Positions 1 through 9,380 of a stretch of DNA of 64,000 nt are shown piece after piece. The notes below the pieces were generated by a model. The model did no database searches, was not told the DNA's origin, and was given only the letters and a program-made list of their open reading frames with translations. Position numbers and translations under genes: made by a program. Source of the stretch: Thiomicrorhabdus sp965603495 (lineage in GTDB: Bacteria > Pseudomonadota > Gammaproteobacteria > Thiomicrospirales > Thiomicrospiraceae); contig CBFDDF010000005.1 of the NCBI GenBank assembly GCA_965603495.1, positions 135,982 through 199,981 of the forward strand, given 5' to 3'. The stretch's first letter is position 1; each line of letters opens with the position of its first letter.

Positions 1-1
1 T

Positions 2-145
2 GATATTATTGAAAAGCAACTTGCTCATGAAGAATCAAATAAAGTTAGAAGGGTCTATAACAAAGCTCAATACCTTTCTCAAAGACAAGATATGATGCAA
101 AAATGGTCAAATTACTTGGATTCATTAAAGACATCCAAAATATAA
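2..145 (+). CDS. Tyrosine integrase, C-terminal fragment (5' end outside window)
   Basis: The frame from position 2 to the TAA at 143-145 encodes 47 residues. They match the conserved end of P4/CP4-57-type island integrases: a QLAHEESNKVRRVYNKAQYL block followed by RQDMMQKWSNYLD. In this family the Tyr of the VYNKAQY block lies where the DNA-cleaving nucleophile is expected. The protein would catalyse site-specific integration and excision of the island that follows. Only the last tenth or so of a protein of about 400 residues is present, so the Arg-His-Arg part of the active site cannot be checked. Its position at the left edge, reading into the island, is the usual layout when the target RNA gene lies just upstream. 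Confidence 0.85.
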   Translation, partial: DIIEKQLAHEESNKVRRVYNKAQYLSQRQDMMQKWSNYLDSLKTSKI

Positions 146-638
146 CACCTTAACTAAGATTGGTACCACAGCGTATCTAAAAGTCCTTTTTTAGCTCTCA
201 AAGAACATTTAATTCTTATTGAGAGCTAGAATTTACAAAAAAATGTAAAAATCACTCCAAACCTATACTTTACAGGTGTGGTGGCATAGTAACTCTTGTG
301 AATTTTCCGACCATTCTAAAAAATCAAATGTACAACTATAGCAGGACAACGCCTATCGGTATCAAATAAAGCAACATGCTATTGCTAAATAGGGTTTCTG
401 TGTGAATGTATGTAATAAATTCTGCTAAAGAGGAATGTTAAAAGAAATAATACTCGCGTTATTGTTTTTAGATTCTAATTATTCTGTAAGATCGAGTTAA
501 ACCGTTTAACTTCCATTTACAGAAGGGCTTTACTTAAAAGTTAAATGCATTTAACTACCTTTATTTATTTTTAAAAACAACAACTTAGTAGGCTTTGTGT
601 TTCAATTCTAGGCACGGAATTGTTGAATATGTTGGGGG

Positions 639-683
639 TTCTAATTAAAAGGTGGACACGGTTAAAAATGGGGGGATTACACT
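639..683. repeat. IS21-like terminal repeat relic
   Basis: Positions 660-683 read GGTTAAAAATGGGGGGATTA followed by CACT. The reverse complement of 16192-16215 gives the same sequence with one change over 22 bases. Just before it, 651-659 reads GGTGGACAC after CTAATTAAAA. Such a GTTAAAAATGG...TTACA block ending in ACA resembles the multiple terminal repeats of IS21-family elements. No transposase gene remains nearby, so this looks like an end left by a lost element. The family assignment is from memory of such ends and is tentative. Confidence 0.4.
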
Positions 684-861
684 AAAAGGTAAGGTAGTAA
701 ATTAGGTGTACGGAAAGGAAAGAAAACGACAATCTTAAAAACAATAATGGTTATCATATTGACACACACTAAGTTATCATTTTAGAATACATAATATTAC
801 TAAATTTTTACATGAAATCCATAAGTCTTAGCACCTCAGATAATATGTTTAATGGCTCAAC

Positions 862-887
862 AGAAAAAGAATATAAACGCTTTTTCT
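862..887. promoter_or_regulatory. Candidate operator: 8-bp inverted repeat before the WYL regulator
   Basis: AGAAAAAG at 862-869 and CTTTTTCT at 880-887 are perfect inverted arms separated by 10 bases, so the arm centres are 18 bp apart. The site ends 19 bp before the regulator start at 907. BrxR/CapW-type regulators bind inverted repeats in front of their own operon, so this is a reasonable autoregulatory site. It could also be a chance feature of A+T-rich DNA. Confidence 0.45.
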
Positions 888-906
888 ACTAAATGACAGG
901 GAATGA

Positions 907-1818
907 ATGTCCAACACTCACAACACAAAAGAACAGCTAGCTACAATAAGCCAATCTCAAAGGGAACGTCTACTTCATATAGACTTCAAGCTCTACTTTT
1001 TGGGATCGGTGAATCGCACAGACCTGGTATCACGTTTTGGTATCAAGGAAGCAGCCGCATCTCGAGATCTTTCTCTATACAAAGAACTCGCTCCTAAAAA
1101 TATTGAATACGACACCAAAGCCAAAACTTATATTCAACGAGCAGGTTTTAGCCCACTTTTTGAATACTCAGGCAGTCAAACATTGGCAGCACTACTACAT
1201 GGCTTTGGCGATGACTACGTTGGCACGGAAAAACCAATTGTCACCTGTGAAGCACCGACGCAGCTTAATTATCCAAATATTCAAACGCTTTCATTTATTA
1301 CCCGAGCCATCCATAACAACCAGGCACTCAAGATACAGTATCGATCACTTACTAGCGGCCTAACCGAACGGGAAGTTTTGCCCTTTGCATTGGTTGATAA
1401 TGGCCTGCGTTGGCATGTTAGAGGCTTTGATCGAGCGCGTAATCGTTTTGGTGACTTTGTGGTCAATCGTATTGAAGCACCGCAGATTATCGATGAAGAG
1501 ATACCAGAAAAACAAACAAAAGCAGCAGATAATCAATGGAACCGGATAGTCGATTTGCAAATCGTACCTCACCCTCGATTGAATCATCCTGAAACCATAG
1601 AAGTTGAGTACGACATGAGCCCTACAAAAGATGGCTGGATGCTGGAGTTACAAGTTCGCGCGGCAGTGGCTGGTTATGTTTTACGCCGATGGAATGTTGA
1701 CTGTTCAAAAGAACATTTACTAGATGGGCCAGAAAACCACCTCTGGCTCAAGAATCAACAAACACTGTACGGGGTCGATAATTTGGCTATCGCACCTGGT
1801 TACAAATTTAACGATTAA
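907..1818 (+). CDS. WYL-domain transcriptional regulator, BrxR/CapW type
   Basis: This 303-residue protein has the layout of the BrxR/CapW family. It has an N-terminal winged helix (about residues 15-75), a WYL domain (about 130-210, with IQYRSLTSG, LPFALVDNGLRWHVRGFD and FVVNRI) and a C-terminal WCX-like region. Such dimers repress defence operons and are thought to release DNA when a ligand binds the WYL pocket. The gene lies 14 bp ahead of hsdM on the same strand, so it probably controls the restriction operon and itself, perhaps through the inverted repeat at 862-887. I chose ATG 907 because AGGGA at 898-902 is well placed and the protein from here resembles relatives. An ATG at 903 in another frame is only a shadow. 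A second, diverged member of the family lies at 19014-19829. Confidence 0.85.
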   Translation: MSNTHNTKEQLATISQSQRERLLHIDFKLYFLGSVNRTDLVSRFGIKEAAASRDLSLYKELAPKNIEYDTKAKTYIQRAGFSPLFEYSGSQTLAALLHGFGDDYVGTEKPIVTCEAPTQLNYPNIQTLSFITRAIHNNQALKIQYRSLTSGLTEREVLPFALVDNGLRWHVRGFDRARNRFGDFVVNRIEAPQIIDEEIPEKQTKAADNQWNRIVDLQIVPHPRLNHPETIEVEYDMSPTKDGWMLELQVRAAVAGYVLRRWNVDCSKEHLLDGPENHLWLKNQQTLYGVDNLAIAPGYKFND

Positions 1819-1832
1819 TTGGAGTTTTTTTA

Positions 1833-3875
1833 ATGATTACAAAACAAGCTTTAGCTAATACCCTTTGGGGAATGGCTGATATTCTTCGAGACAAGGTTGA
1901 AGACTATAAATCATACATTTTGACTCTTCTTTTCTTCAAGCGGCTTTCCGACAACTACCAGTGGGAAACTGAAGCAGCGATTACTGAATTCATAAAGGAA
2001 TTTGGCAAAGAGCCCAATGAGAAGCAAAAAGCAAAAATAATAGCGGACAAACACGATTTCAAAATACCAGAAGGTTGTTTTTGGAACGATGTACGCAAAG
2101 CTTCTCTTGATAAAAAAAATGATTCACTGAACAAAGCCGTTAATGCCATTGCCGACGAAAACCCTCCTCTTAAGGGCGTCATAAATACCGTTAGATGGAA
2201 TGAGCCCTCTCCTGATGGTTCTGGCGGTAAAAAACTACACCCAGAAGTTATTAGCTTGCTTGTTAACTATTTAGAAGGCTTTGATCTGAGTAACAAAAAT
2301 GCATCAGTTGATATACTTGGCGATGCATACGAGTACCTAATTAAAAGGTTTGCTGACGAGAATAAAGGCGGTACGACTGCTGGCCAATTCTATACGCCCC
2401 AAGAAGTCGTCGACATTATAGTACGATATTTAAAACCCCAAAAAGGCAATACTCTTTACGACCCAACTTGTGGCTCTGGTGGCTTCCTAATCAACGCCGC
2501 CAAATACATGAAACTCAATACTGGCAATCAAAAAAACGTCCGGCTCTTTGGGCAGGAAGATGTTTGGAATACTTGGGCGATAGCAAACATCAATATGACC
2601 CTGCATGGGCTAGATGCGTCTATAAAGAAAGGCGATACCCTTAAAGACCCTAAATTCACAGAAGAAGACAATGATCTTGCCATCAAACAATTCGATTTAG
2701 TCATGGCCAACTTCCCCTTTTCTTTGGAAAACTGGTGGAAGAATGGCGAACCAAAGAAAGATAAAAAAGGCAAAGTAGTTACCAAAAAAGATGGTTCTCC
2801 TCAGCTTCATTACCCAGGGAAAGAAGAGTTTTCAGATCCGTATGAGCGTTTCAACTATGGCATACCACCTTTCTCAAATGGCGACTTTGCTTTTATTCAG
2901 CATATTGTTGCCTCAATCGCGCCAAACGGAAAAGCAGGCGTTGTTTGCCCTCAAGGGGTTTTATTCAGAGGCCAACCCGAAAAGACAGAGGAAGAAGATG
3001 GCCAAAATAGAAAACCCGATGACGAGTATTTAATTCGTCGTGGCTTGCTTCAAGGCGCTGTCAATGTAGATGGTGAGTTTGTTAAGGCCATTAACATTAT
3101 TGACGCCATTGTGGTATTGCCAAGCAATTTGTTTTACGGCACACCTATTCCAGGAGCCATATTGTTCTTCAACAAGAATAAACCTGAAGATCGAAAAGAC
3201 AAAGTCCTCATGGTGTATGCAGCTAAAGAAGGCTGGTACAAAGAGGAGCCAAACATGAACACTCTGTTGCCACCCGACATGCTGAGAATTTCAACTCTTC
3301 TCGAATCTTGGGGGGATGAAACCGCTGCAAAAGTTTGGATAGATTCTCAAAAAGCTCGCCTTCGCGACCTGATCGACGAAGATTTAGCATTTAAAATAGG
3401 CGAAATCGAACTAGATCTAACTGAAGATATTGGGCTGGCAAAAGAAAAACTAGAAAAAGCCAAAGCTGTGCTGGGTGCAAAACAAAAAGAAGGAAAGGCC
3501 CCAACTAAAGGGCAAATAAAAACACATGCTGATGCGGAAAAGGCGCTAGAAAAAATCAATGCTGAACAATATGGACGCATTAATAGAGCGGAAGAACAGG
3601 CAGGAAAACAGCGCGTTCATATTGACGAAGTCGAGCAAGAATTATTATGCATGCTTAAAGAGCCTGAGCAACGTAAGCGATATTTCTCTGTCGTTGATAT
3701 GGAAGAGTTAGAGGAAAATGAGTTTAATCTTAATATTCCCCGCTATGTAGATACGTTTGAGCCTGAAGAAGAAATTGACTTAGTTGAAGCAATATGTGCT
3801 TTCAATAAATCTTTACTCAAAGAACAGGATTCCGATAAATATTTAGCTAAGCTTCTTGAGACCTTTGAAAGATGA
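1833..3875 (+). CDS. hsdM: Type I restriction-modification DNA methyltransferase subunit HsdM
   Basis: N6-adenine methyltransferase subunit; with HsdS it forms the modification enzyme and with HsdR the full type I complex. It has an HsdM N-terminal helical domain (about residues 5-140, LRDKVEDYKSYILTLLFFKR), the SAM-binding motif I DPTCGSGG at 210-217 and the catalytic motif at about 293-296. That motif reads NFPF instead of the usual NPPF/NPPY. The protein is 680 residues, longer than the usual 500-530. The extra length is a charged helical stretch at about 495-610, before the conserved LNIPRYVDTFEPEEEIDL end. A clear Shine-Dalgarno GGAG at 1820-1823 precedes the ATG. It overlaps hsdS by 4 nt (ATGA). 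Confidence 0.93.
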   Translation: MITKQALANTLWGMADILRDKVEDYKSYILTLLFFKRLSDNYQWETEAAITEFIKEFGKEPNEKQKAKIIADKHDFKIPEGCFWNDVRKASLDKKNDSLNKAVNAIADENPPLKGVINTVRWNEPSPDGSGGKKLHPEVISLLVNYLEGFDLSNKNASVDILGDAYEYLIKRFADENKGGTTAGQFYTPQEVVDIIVRYLKPQKGNTLYDPTCGSGGFLINAAKYMKLNTGNQKNVRLFGQEDVWNTWAIANINMTLHGLDASIKKGDTLKDPKFTEEDNDLAIKQFDLVMANFPFSLENWWKNGEPKKDKKGKVVTKKDGSPQLHYPGKEEFSDPYERFNYGIPPFSNGDFAFIQHIVASIAPNGKAGVVCPQGVLFRGQPEKTEEEDGQNRKPDDEYLIRRGLLQGAVNVDGEFVKAINIIDAIVVLPSNLFYGTPIPGAILFFNKNKPEDRKDKVLMVYAAKEGWYKEEPNMNTLLPPDMLRISTLLESWGDETAAKVWIDSQKARLRDLIDEDLAFKIGEIELDLTEDIGLAKEKLEKAKAVLGAKQKEGKAPTKGQIKTHADAEKALEKINAEQYGRINRAEEQAGKQRVHIDEVEQELLCMLKEPEQRKRYFSVVDMEELEENEFNLNIPRYVDTFEPEEEIDLVEAICAFNKSLLKEQDSDKYLAKLLETFER

Positions 3876-5206
3876 GGGGTTTAATTTTCGATAAAAATAT
3901 CGGGTACTACCCAGAAGATTGGTCACTTACAAAGCTTGGAAAGCTAGGTGAATTCTATAGCGGTGGAACACCTAGCACTACGATTGAAAGTTATTTCGGT
4001 GGAGATGTTACTTGGTTAGTTCCAGGTGATTTGACATCACTATCGGACTCACAAATATTCATTTCAGACTCAGCGACAAAACTTACACAGGAAGGCCTAA
4101 GTGCTTGTTCGGCAAAACTGATGAAAAAAGGTACCTTATGCCTATCATCTAGAGCAACATTGGGTGAAGCAGTAATTGCTGATTGCGAATTAGCTACGAA
4201 CCAAGGCTTTATCAATGTACTAACTCAAGGCCGTTGCGACTCTGTATATCTACTCTATTGGATAAAACAAAATAAAAAATATATTGAAAGATATGCGGCA
4301 GGTACTACATTTCTGGAAATTGGCCGAAGAACGTTTAAACGATTATCTATAGCACTCCCTGAAAAGTCTGAAGAGCAAAAAGCTATAACCGAAATTTTAA
4401 GAAGTGTAGATGCAGCAATTGAATTCACGGAAAATAGCCTTAAATCAGCTAAGCAGCTAAAGATTTCATTAATGCAAAAACTTCTCACTGGCAAGCTAAA
4501 ACCTGATGGGACTTGGAGAGCTGAAAGCGAATTTTATATCGATGAGAAGTTAGGAAAAATTCCCAATGGCTGGGTGATAAAGAAAGGCAATAAAATTACG
4601 TCAAAAATAACTAAAGGCCAGTCGCCAAAGTGGCAAGGTTTCGAATATCAAAACTCCGGCATACTTTTTGTAACTAGTGAAAACGTAAGGAATGGTTACA
4701 TTGACATCCAAAAAGCCAAGTACTTACCGATAGAATTCAACGAAAAAATTAAAAATAGTCAACTAAAGAAAGGTGATATTTTAATAGTTATTGTTGGGGC
4801 CTCTGTTGGGCGCTGCGCAGTATATGATCTAGAGATTGATATTGCTAACACTAATCAGGCGGTTTGTGTATTTCGTGTCGGTCATGATAATTGCTCTAAT
4901 TTTATTTCGTATTATTTTCAATTTGAAAGAACACAAAGGCGTCTATTGGGTGCTCAAGTTGAAACAGCAAGGGCCAACTTATCCCTTGGTGATTTTAGAA
5001 AGTTTAAGTTTGTAATACCTGAAAGTAAAAAAGAGCAAGAATCAATTTCGTTAAGACTAAATGAAATAAACGACCTCATTGTAAGTCGTGATAATAAAAT
5101 AAAATCGCTCAATCTACTAAAAATGTCGTTAATGCAAAACCTACTCACTGGTAAGGTTCGGGTGGATGTTGAAAAAATAAATGCTATTCTTAAGGAGGCT
5201 CAATAA
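3872..5206 (+). CDS. hsdS: Type I restriction-modification specificity subunit HsdS
   Basis: A 444-residue specificity subunit with two target-recognition halves. The first half opens with YYPEDWSLTKLGKLGEFYSGGTPST and ends in a conserved helix with LMQKLLTGKL (about 205). The second opens with GKIPNGWVIKKGNKITSKI and ends with LMQNLLTGKV (about 425). These repeated helices set the spacing between the two half sites of the target. The DNA target cannot be predicted by eye. The start overlaps hsdM by 4 nt and the stop overlaps the hsdR start by one base (TAATG), indicating translational coupling in the order M-S-R. Recognition domains of this kind vary greatly between strains. Confidence 0.92.
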   Translation: MRGLIFDKNIGYYPEDWSLTKLGKLGEFYSGGTPSTTIESYFGGDVTWLVPGDLTSLSDSQIFISDSATKLTQEGLSACSAKLMKKGTLCLSSRATLGEAVIADCELATNQGFINVLTQGRCDSVYLLYWIKQNKKYIERYAAGTTFLEIGRRTFKRLSIALPEKSEEQKAITEILRSVDAAIEFTENSLKSAKQLKISLMQKLLTGKLKPDGTWRAESEFYIDEKLGKIPNGWVIKKGNKITSKITKGQSPKWQGFEYQNSGILFVTSENVRNGYIDIQKAKYLPIEFNEKIKNSQLKKGDILIVIVGASVGRCAVYDLEIDIANTNQAVCVFRVGHDNCSNFISYYFQFERTQRRLLGAQVETARANLSLGDFRKFKFVIPESKKEQESISLRLNEINDLIVSRDNKIKSLNLLKMSLMQNLLTGKVRVDVEKINAILKEAQ

Positions 5207-8200
5207 TGGGGAATTTATCTGAATTAAAAGGTGTAGAAAAGCCAGTTACAGAGTGGCTGAGTAAAATGGGTTGGGTATTCAAAAGCAACAACGACCTTAA
5301 ACAATATAATCGTCCTCTTGCTAACCCCATTATCACGGACATCCTTCTTGATAAAGTAATCGAATTTAACAACATCGATTCTGCCACAGCGCAAATAACA
5401 GTAGACCAGTTGCTAGCCAATCTAAATAACCCTAGCCCGATCATTGGTAATGAAAGCTTTTTAAACAAGCTTGTCAAAGGAGTTACGCTTTCTGTTGAGG
5501 GAGAAGACAGGGATTTATGCTTTATTAATTTTGACGATATTTGGGCAAATGATTTTATTGTGACGAACCAATACAGGGTGCAAGGGTTCAAAGTTGTCAT
5601 CCCCGATATTGTTCTGTTAGTGAATGGTATTCCCCTGGTGCCCATTGAGGCAAAACAGCGTGCTCGCAAGGGGACCAACTGGCTGGAAGGCGTAAAGCAA
5701 TTTTCAACCTACGATCAACGTGCTGACAAACTGTTTATGTGTCATGGTTTTGGCGTAGCTTGCAATGGTCGTATTGCTAAATACGGAGTTCCAGGGGCAT
5801 CATCTTCCTATTTTTCAGAATGGAAAAGTACCATTCTGGATACGCAACAATCTAACCCCGTTCTCGATCAGACGAATGATCTTTGCGACACCTACGTAGA
5901 TGACATAGATGGTCAAACACATTTCGAGGTAGCTACATTACCTAATGGCGAAGTGTTGGAAAGAATGAAATTAGGTATTGTTGGTTTGTTACAACCTGCT
6001 CGAGTGCTCGACATTCTTAAAACCTTTATTGTATTTGAACGCAATGAAGGTAAAGTCATCAAAAAAGTGTCGCGTTATCAACAGCTACGAGCTGCAAATA
6101 AAATTACAGAACGCGTTATTAATACCAATCTTAAACAAGGGGTTATTTGGCATACTCAAGGATCTGGTAAGAGTCTTACCATGTTGTACACCGCTTATAA
6201 ATTACGTAATTCGAAAAAACTAGATGACCCGACAGTTTTTATTGTAGTCGACCGCAAAGATTTGCGTGAACAAATTGGAAGTACTTTTGATTACTGCGAA
6301 TTTCCGAACGCTAGGTCTGTAAACAACATCGGAGACTTAAAACACATCATCGACAATTCGCCTGCAGGGGTATTCATCACTACGATTCAAAAGTTTAGAG
6401 AGTTGGGTAATCGGCAAGACGTACGTAACAATATTATTATTTTGATCGATGAAGCTCACCGTACACAGTATGGTGATTTCCAAATCGAGCTACAAAATGT
6501 ATTACCAAATGCAAGACGCTTTGCATTTACTGGCACACCAATACCGAAAACTCATAAAGAGTTTGGTATCGTTGAGACTGAAGATAAATATGAGTATTAC
6601 CTAGACAAATATGGTATCCAAGATGCCATTCAGGATGGCGCGACAGTTCCTATTCGATATACATTTGGACCTCAGGATTGGTTTCTTGATAAGGATAAGC
6701 TTAAACAGGGATACGATGAAATAACTGCAGATCTTGAAGAAGATGAAAAGCGTTTAGTTGAAAAGCGTGTTCAAGCATGGAAAGTGTTTTTAAAACATCC
6801 TGATCGAATTGCAGTGCTAGCAAAAGATATTGCTGAGGACTTTAAGGCGGTAGTTGAACCGCAAGGCTACAAAGCTCAAGTAGTCGCCTGTGACAAAGAA
6901 GCATGTGTGCTTTATTACAATGAACTTGTTAACTATTTTGATCGTTCCGAGATAACTATTATCTTCTCTACAGGTGCGTATGAAGAAGGTGAAAAATACG
7001 AGCTTTATAAAGATCACAATAAAGATGATAGAGAGCGACGTAGACTAGTAAAACAATTTAAGCGTCGAATTACTGAAGAAGAACAGCACGAAGGTAATAA
7101 CCTAAAAATTATTATCGTTTGCAATATGCTTCTGACAGGTTTTGATGCCCCAATAGAGCAAACCATGTATTTGGATAGCCCTATCCGCGATCATAACCTA
7201 CTCCAAGCGGTAGCAAGAACAAACAGGCCTTACGATGACGAGATTTCTACACTTTCTAAAGGATTTGGTCGTATCGTCGATTATGTAGGCGTGTTTGAAA
7301 ATTATAAAGCGGCATTAAATTACGACCCGGAAGACATAGGTGAATTTGAAGACGTTGAAAGTTTGGTCCAGCAATTTCCTGCAGTATTAGATCAAGCATT
7401 TGAACCATTTGGTTCCATCATTCTAGAAGATAGCTATGAATGCGCCATGGAAATTGTCCGGACTTTAAACGAGCTAGATCAAGGTAAATTTGAGCAATCT
7501 TATCGAGAGGTTCTGCAGTTATGGGAGGCTATTTCACCCCATCCATCGTTAAAAGAACAAAAAGAGAAGTACTTATGGCTAAACGAAATATATCAAATTT
7601 ATCTGGAAGAGTTTAAACGAATAGATTTTGATGCGGAAGTTTATGCTGCAAAAACCAGGCAACTGATAAAAGATAGCGCGACGCTAATCAATTTTAAGGG
7701 TCACTTACCTGAAATTAAGATTGATGAAAATTATCTCGAAGAACTCAAAGCAACCAAGCTATCGCCCTCTGATAAAGCGGAAAAGCTCATCCGAGATATT
7801 GAGACAGTTATTCGTCGGAATGAAGCCAATAGTGCAGTATACGTTGAGTATCAAAATAAGTTAGATGAGTTAATTCGTAAAAAACAAGAAGAAAGTATAG
7901 CGATTGAGCTGTTATTGTTGAAACTTGGAGAACTGTATAGTGACCTTGATGATATCGCGACATTGCCTCAACGCATGGGTTTTGAAGGTAAAGGAACCTT
8001 CGAAATATTTATGGTTATAAAGAATGCCAATGCAGAAGATTTTGAGGAAGACCTTGTACGTGAATTTGTACAAGACTTGGTAGAGTCAGTTATCCGAAAG
8101 AAAATCTATATTGGGTGGCAGGACGTTGAAGCAGAACGAAAACGATTGCGAACAAATATCGAAATTTTCTCCGCATCAGATCACTATCAATCACTTTGCG

Positions 8201-8268
8201 TTGACGAAGACGAAGAGCTAATGGATGCTTTGATGCGCGTTGTTATTAGGTATTTTGGGCTGAATTGA
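5206..8268 (+). CDS. hsdR: Type I restriction endonuclease/translocase subunit HsdR
   Basis: Motor and nuclease subunit of the first type I system (1020 residues). The N-terminal PD-(D/E)xK nuclease is visible as PDIVLLVNGIPLVPIEAK, with Asp134, Glu148 and Lys150. The superfamily 2 helicase core follows: HTQGSGKS Walker A near 315-322, the DEAHRTQYG box near 413 and FTGTPIP just after it. The late motif LLTGFDAPIEQTMYLD and QAVARTNRP complete the motor. The C-terminal third is helical and would dock onto HsdM/HsdS. All key residues are present, so it should be active. It follows hsdS with a one-base overlap and runs into the next gene through TGATG. Confidence 0.94.
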   Translation: MGNLSELKGVEKPVTEWLSKMGWVFKSNNDLKQYNRPLANPIITDILLDKVIEFNNIDSATAQITVDQLLANLNNPSPIIGNESFLNKLVKGVTLSVEGEDRDLCFINFDDIWANDFIVTNQYRVQGFKVVIPDIVLLVNGIPLVPIEAKQRARKGTNWLEGVKQFSTYDQRADKLFMCHGFGVACNGRIAKYGVPGASSSYFSEWKSTILDTQQSNPVLDQTNDLCDTYVDDIDGQTHFEVATLPNGEVLERMKLGIVGLLQPARVLDILKTFIVFERNEGKVIKKVSRYQQLRAANKITERVINTNLKQGVIWHTQGSGKSLTMLYTAYKLRNSKKLDDPTVFIVVDRKDLREQIGSTFDYCEFPNARSVNNIGDLKHIIDNSPAGVFITTIQKFRELGNRQDVRNNIIILIDEAHRTQYGDFQIELQNVLPNARRFAFTGTPIPKTHKEFGIVETEDKYEYYLDKYGIQDAIQDGATVPIRYTFGPQDWFLDKDKLKQGYDEITADLEEDEKRLVEKRVQAWKVFLKHPDRIAVLAKDIAEDFKAVVEPQGYKAQVVACDKEACVLYYNELVNYFDRSEITIIFSTGAYEEGEKYELYKDHNKDDRERRRLVKQFKRRITEEEQHEGNNLKIIIVCNMLLTGFDAPIEQTMYLDSPIRDHNLLQAVARTNRPYDDEISTLSKGFGRIVDYVGVFENYKAALNYDPEDIGEFEDVESLVQQFPAVLDQAFEPFGSIILEDSYECAMEIVRTLNELDQGKFEQSYREVLQLWEAISPHPSLKEQKEKYLWLNEIYQIYLEEFKRIDFDAEVYAAKTRQLIKDSATLINFKGHLPEIKIDENYLEELKATKLSPSDKAEKLIRDIETVIRRNEANSAVYVEYQNKLDELIRKKQEESIAIELLLLKLGELYSDLDDIATLPQRMGFEGKGTFEIFMVIKNANAEDFEEDLVREFVQDLVESVIRKKIYIGWQDVEAERKRLRTNIEIFSASDHYQSLCVDEDEELMDALMRVVIRYFGLN

Positions 8269-8924
8269 TGCAATTACCTGAGCACTATTCATTAACCAGA
8301 AAAGATATAAAGCATGCCCGCATTAAAGTTAACGAAAGCGGGCTTGTGCGAATAGTTGTTCCTGATAGTTTTACTGAAGACGATATAGTCGCTCTTATTT
8401 TCAAAAAGAAACAATGGGTTGAAAAGCAGAAAGCATTTTTTTTCAAGAAAGTGAAAATTGAATTGGCTAGAAACCAATTACTACTTTTTGGGAATCGGTA
8501 TCATTATTTTTATGACGACACATACAAGCAAAGAGTATTAATTGACCACCAACATAAAACAATCCGTGCGAATCGAGACTTACTGGCAATTGATATTCAA
8601 GAAAAATGGTACAAATCGCTAGCAAAGCTACATTTATCTTCCCGGACTGAAAACATTGCTAAGCAACTAGGGTTTGAATATAGAAGAGTTTTTGTGCGTA
8701 ACCAGAAAACAAAATTAGGGAACTGCTCTTTCGAAAAGAACATTTCGTTAAATTGGCGGCTGATAAAAGCGCCTGAGTTTGTAATTGACTACATTGTTGT
8801 GCATGAGTTGGTCCACACAAAAATAATGAGTCACTCAAGCAAGTTTTGGACCCTTCTAAAGTCACATTATCCTGATTATAAGGCTGCGATAGCATGGCTA
8901 GAAAAATATGGAAATAGCCTTTAG
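8268..8924 (+). CDS. YgjP/DUF45-family (M48-like) metalloprotease, restriction-associated
   Basis: A 218-residue protein with the DUF45/WLM zinc-peptidase signature HELVHTKIMSHSSKFW near residues 179-194: an HExxH pair plus a downstream HSxxFW, where the third zinc ligand is expected. The N-terminal part (ITRK-like strands with KAFFFKK) matches the family. I placed the start at ATG 8268 because it overlaps the hsdR stop as TGATG; an in-frame TTG one codon earlier is less likely. The gene is thus the last member of the hsdMSR operon. The second type I system at 30-37 kb ends with the same family. A role in trimming or turnover of the restriction complex is possible by analogy with proteolytic restriction control, but this is inference. 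Confidence 0.8.
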   Translation: MQLPEHYSLTRKDIKHARIKVNESGLVRIVVPDSFTEDDIVALIFKKKQWVEKQKAFFFKKVKIELARNQLLLFGNRYHYFYDDTYKQRVLIDHQHKTIRANRDLLAIDIQEKWYKSLAKLHLSSRTENIAKQLGFEYRRVFVRNQKTKLGNCSFEKNISLNWRLIKAPEFVIDYIVVHELVHTKIMSHSSKFWTLLKSHYPDYKAAIAWLEKYGNSL

Positions 8925-9380
8925 GCTTAAAGGAAAGTTAGAATGTCAAAAAATTGATGCTAACGTTTATTGGTATGGACGGCTTAGGTTTCACCAAATA
9001 AATTAAAGTAAATGATGACATCTACATTGTGGACCTTTTCGAAGATATCTGCATGATGCTTTTCGAGTAATACTTAGTATGCAAATGATTCTATAGCAAC
9101 TTGAAGGGGCCCCTAGTTTGAGTTTGAATAAAATATTTTGAAATGCGTCTTGTAGGTTACTACTGCAATAAAGTACAAATAAGATGCATCACTTTTATTA
9201 AAATCCGTTCAGCATATTTAGTAGCGACTCAGTATATGAAAAAATTGTCTTTATTTTGGTTAATAATTTCCATATGAGAGCCTACATGCGAATTAGTGGG
9301 TAGCTAAAACACAAAACAAGGCGTTCAAACTGGACGCGCTCCTTAACTAGGCGTTATACACTAGATATATCGGAATATTA
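8925..9380. other. Intergenic region with attC-like end
   Basis: Between the DUF45 gene and the FRG gene I find no credible coding frame. The last 70 bases hold an attC-like sequence (listed separately). The rest is A+T rich with no recognised signal. Confidence 0.6.
9312..9360 (+). repeat. attC-like (integron recombination site) sequence
   Basis: The segment contains AACAAGGCGTTC at 9315-9326, an internal GCGTTC...GGACGC inverted repeat, and AACTAGGCGTTATAC at 9345-9359 ending 21 bp before the FRG gene. The pattern TAAC-AAGGCGTT...GGCGTTATAC is typical of integron attC half-sites and often precedes cassette-borne genes outside classical integrons. At about 49 nt it is shorter than normal attC sites (57-141 nt), so it may be truncated or coincidental. 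No integron integrase is in the window. Confidence 0.35.

Larger units (their letters stand above)
146..906. other. Intergenic region between integrase and WYL regulator
   Basis: No open frame here looks real. The stretch is A+T rich. It contains an IS21-like terminal sequence at 639-683 and an inverted repeat just before the regulator gene (862-887), both listed separately. I see nothing else I can name. Confidence 0.6.

Noticed and set aside
5190..5678. Minus-strand 162-codon frame inside hsdR
   Set aside because: Fully inside a strong gene with intact nuclease motifs; no independent support.
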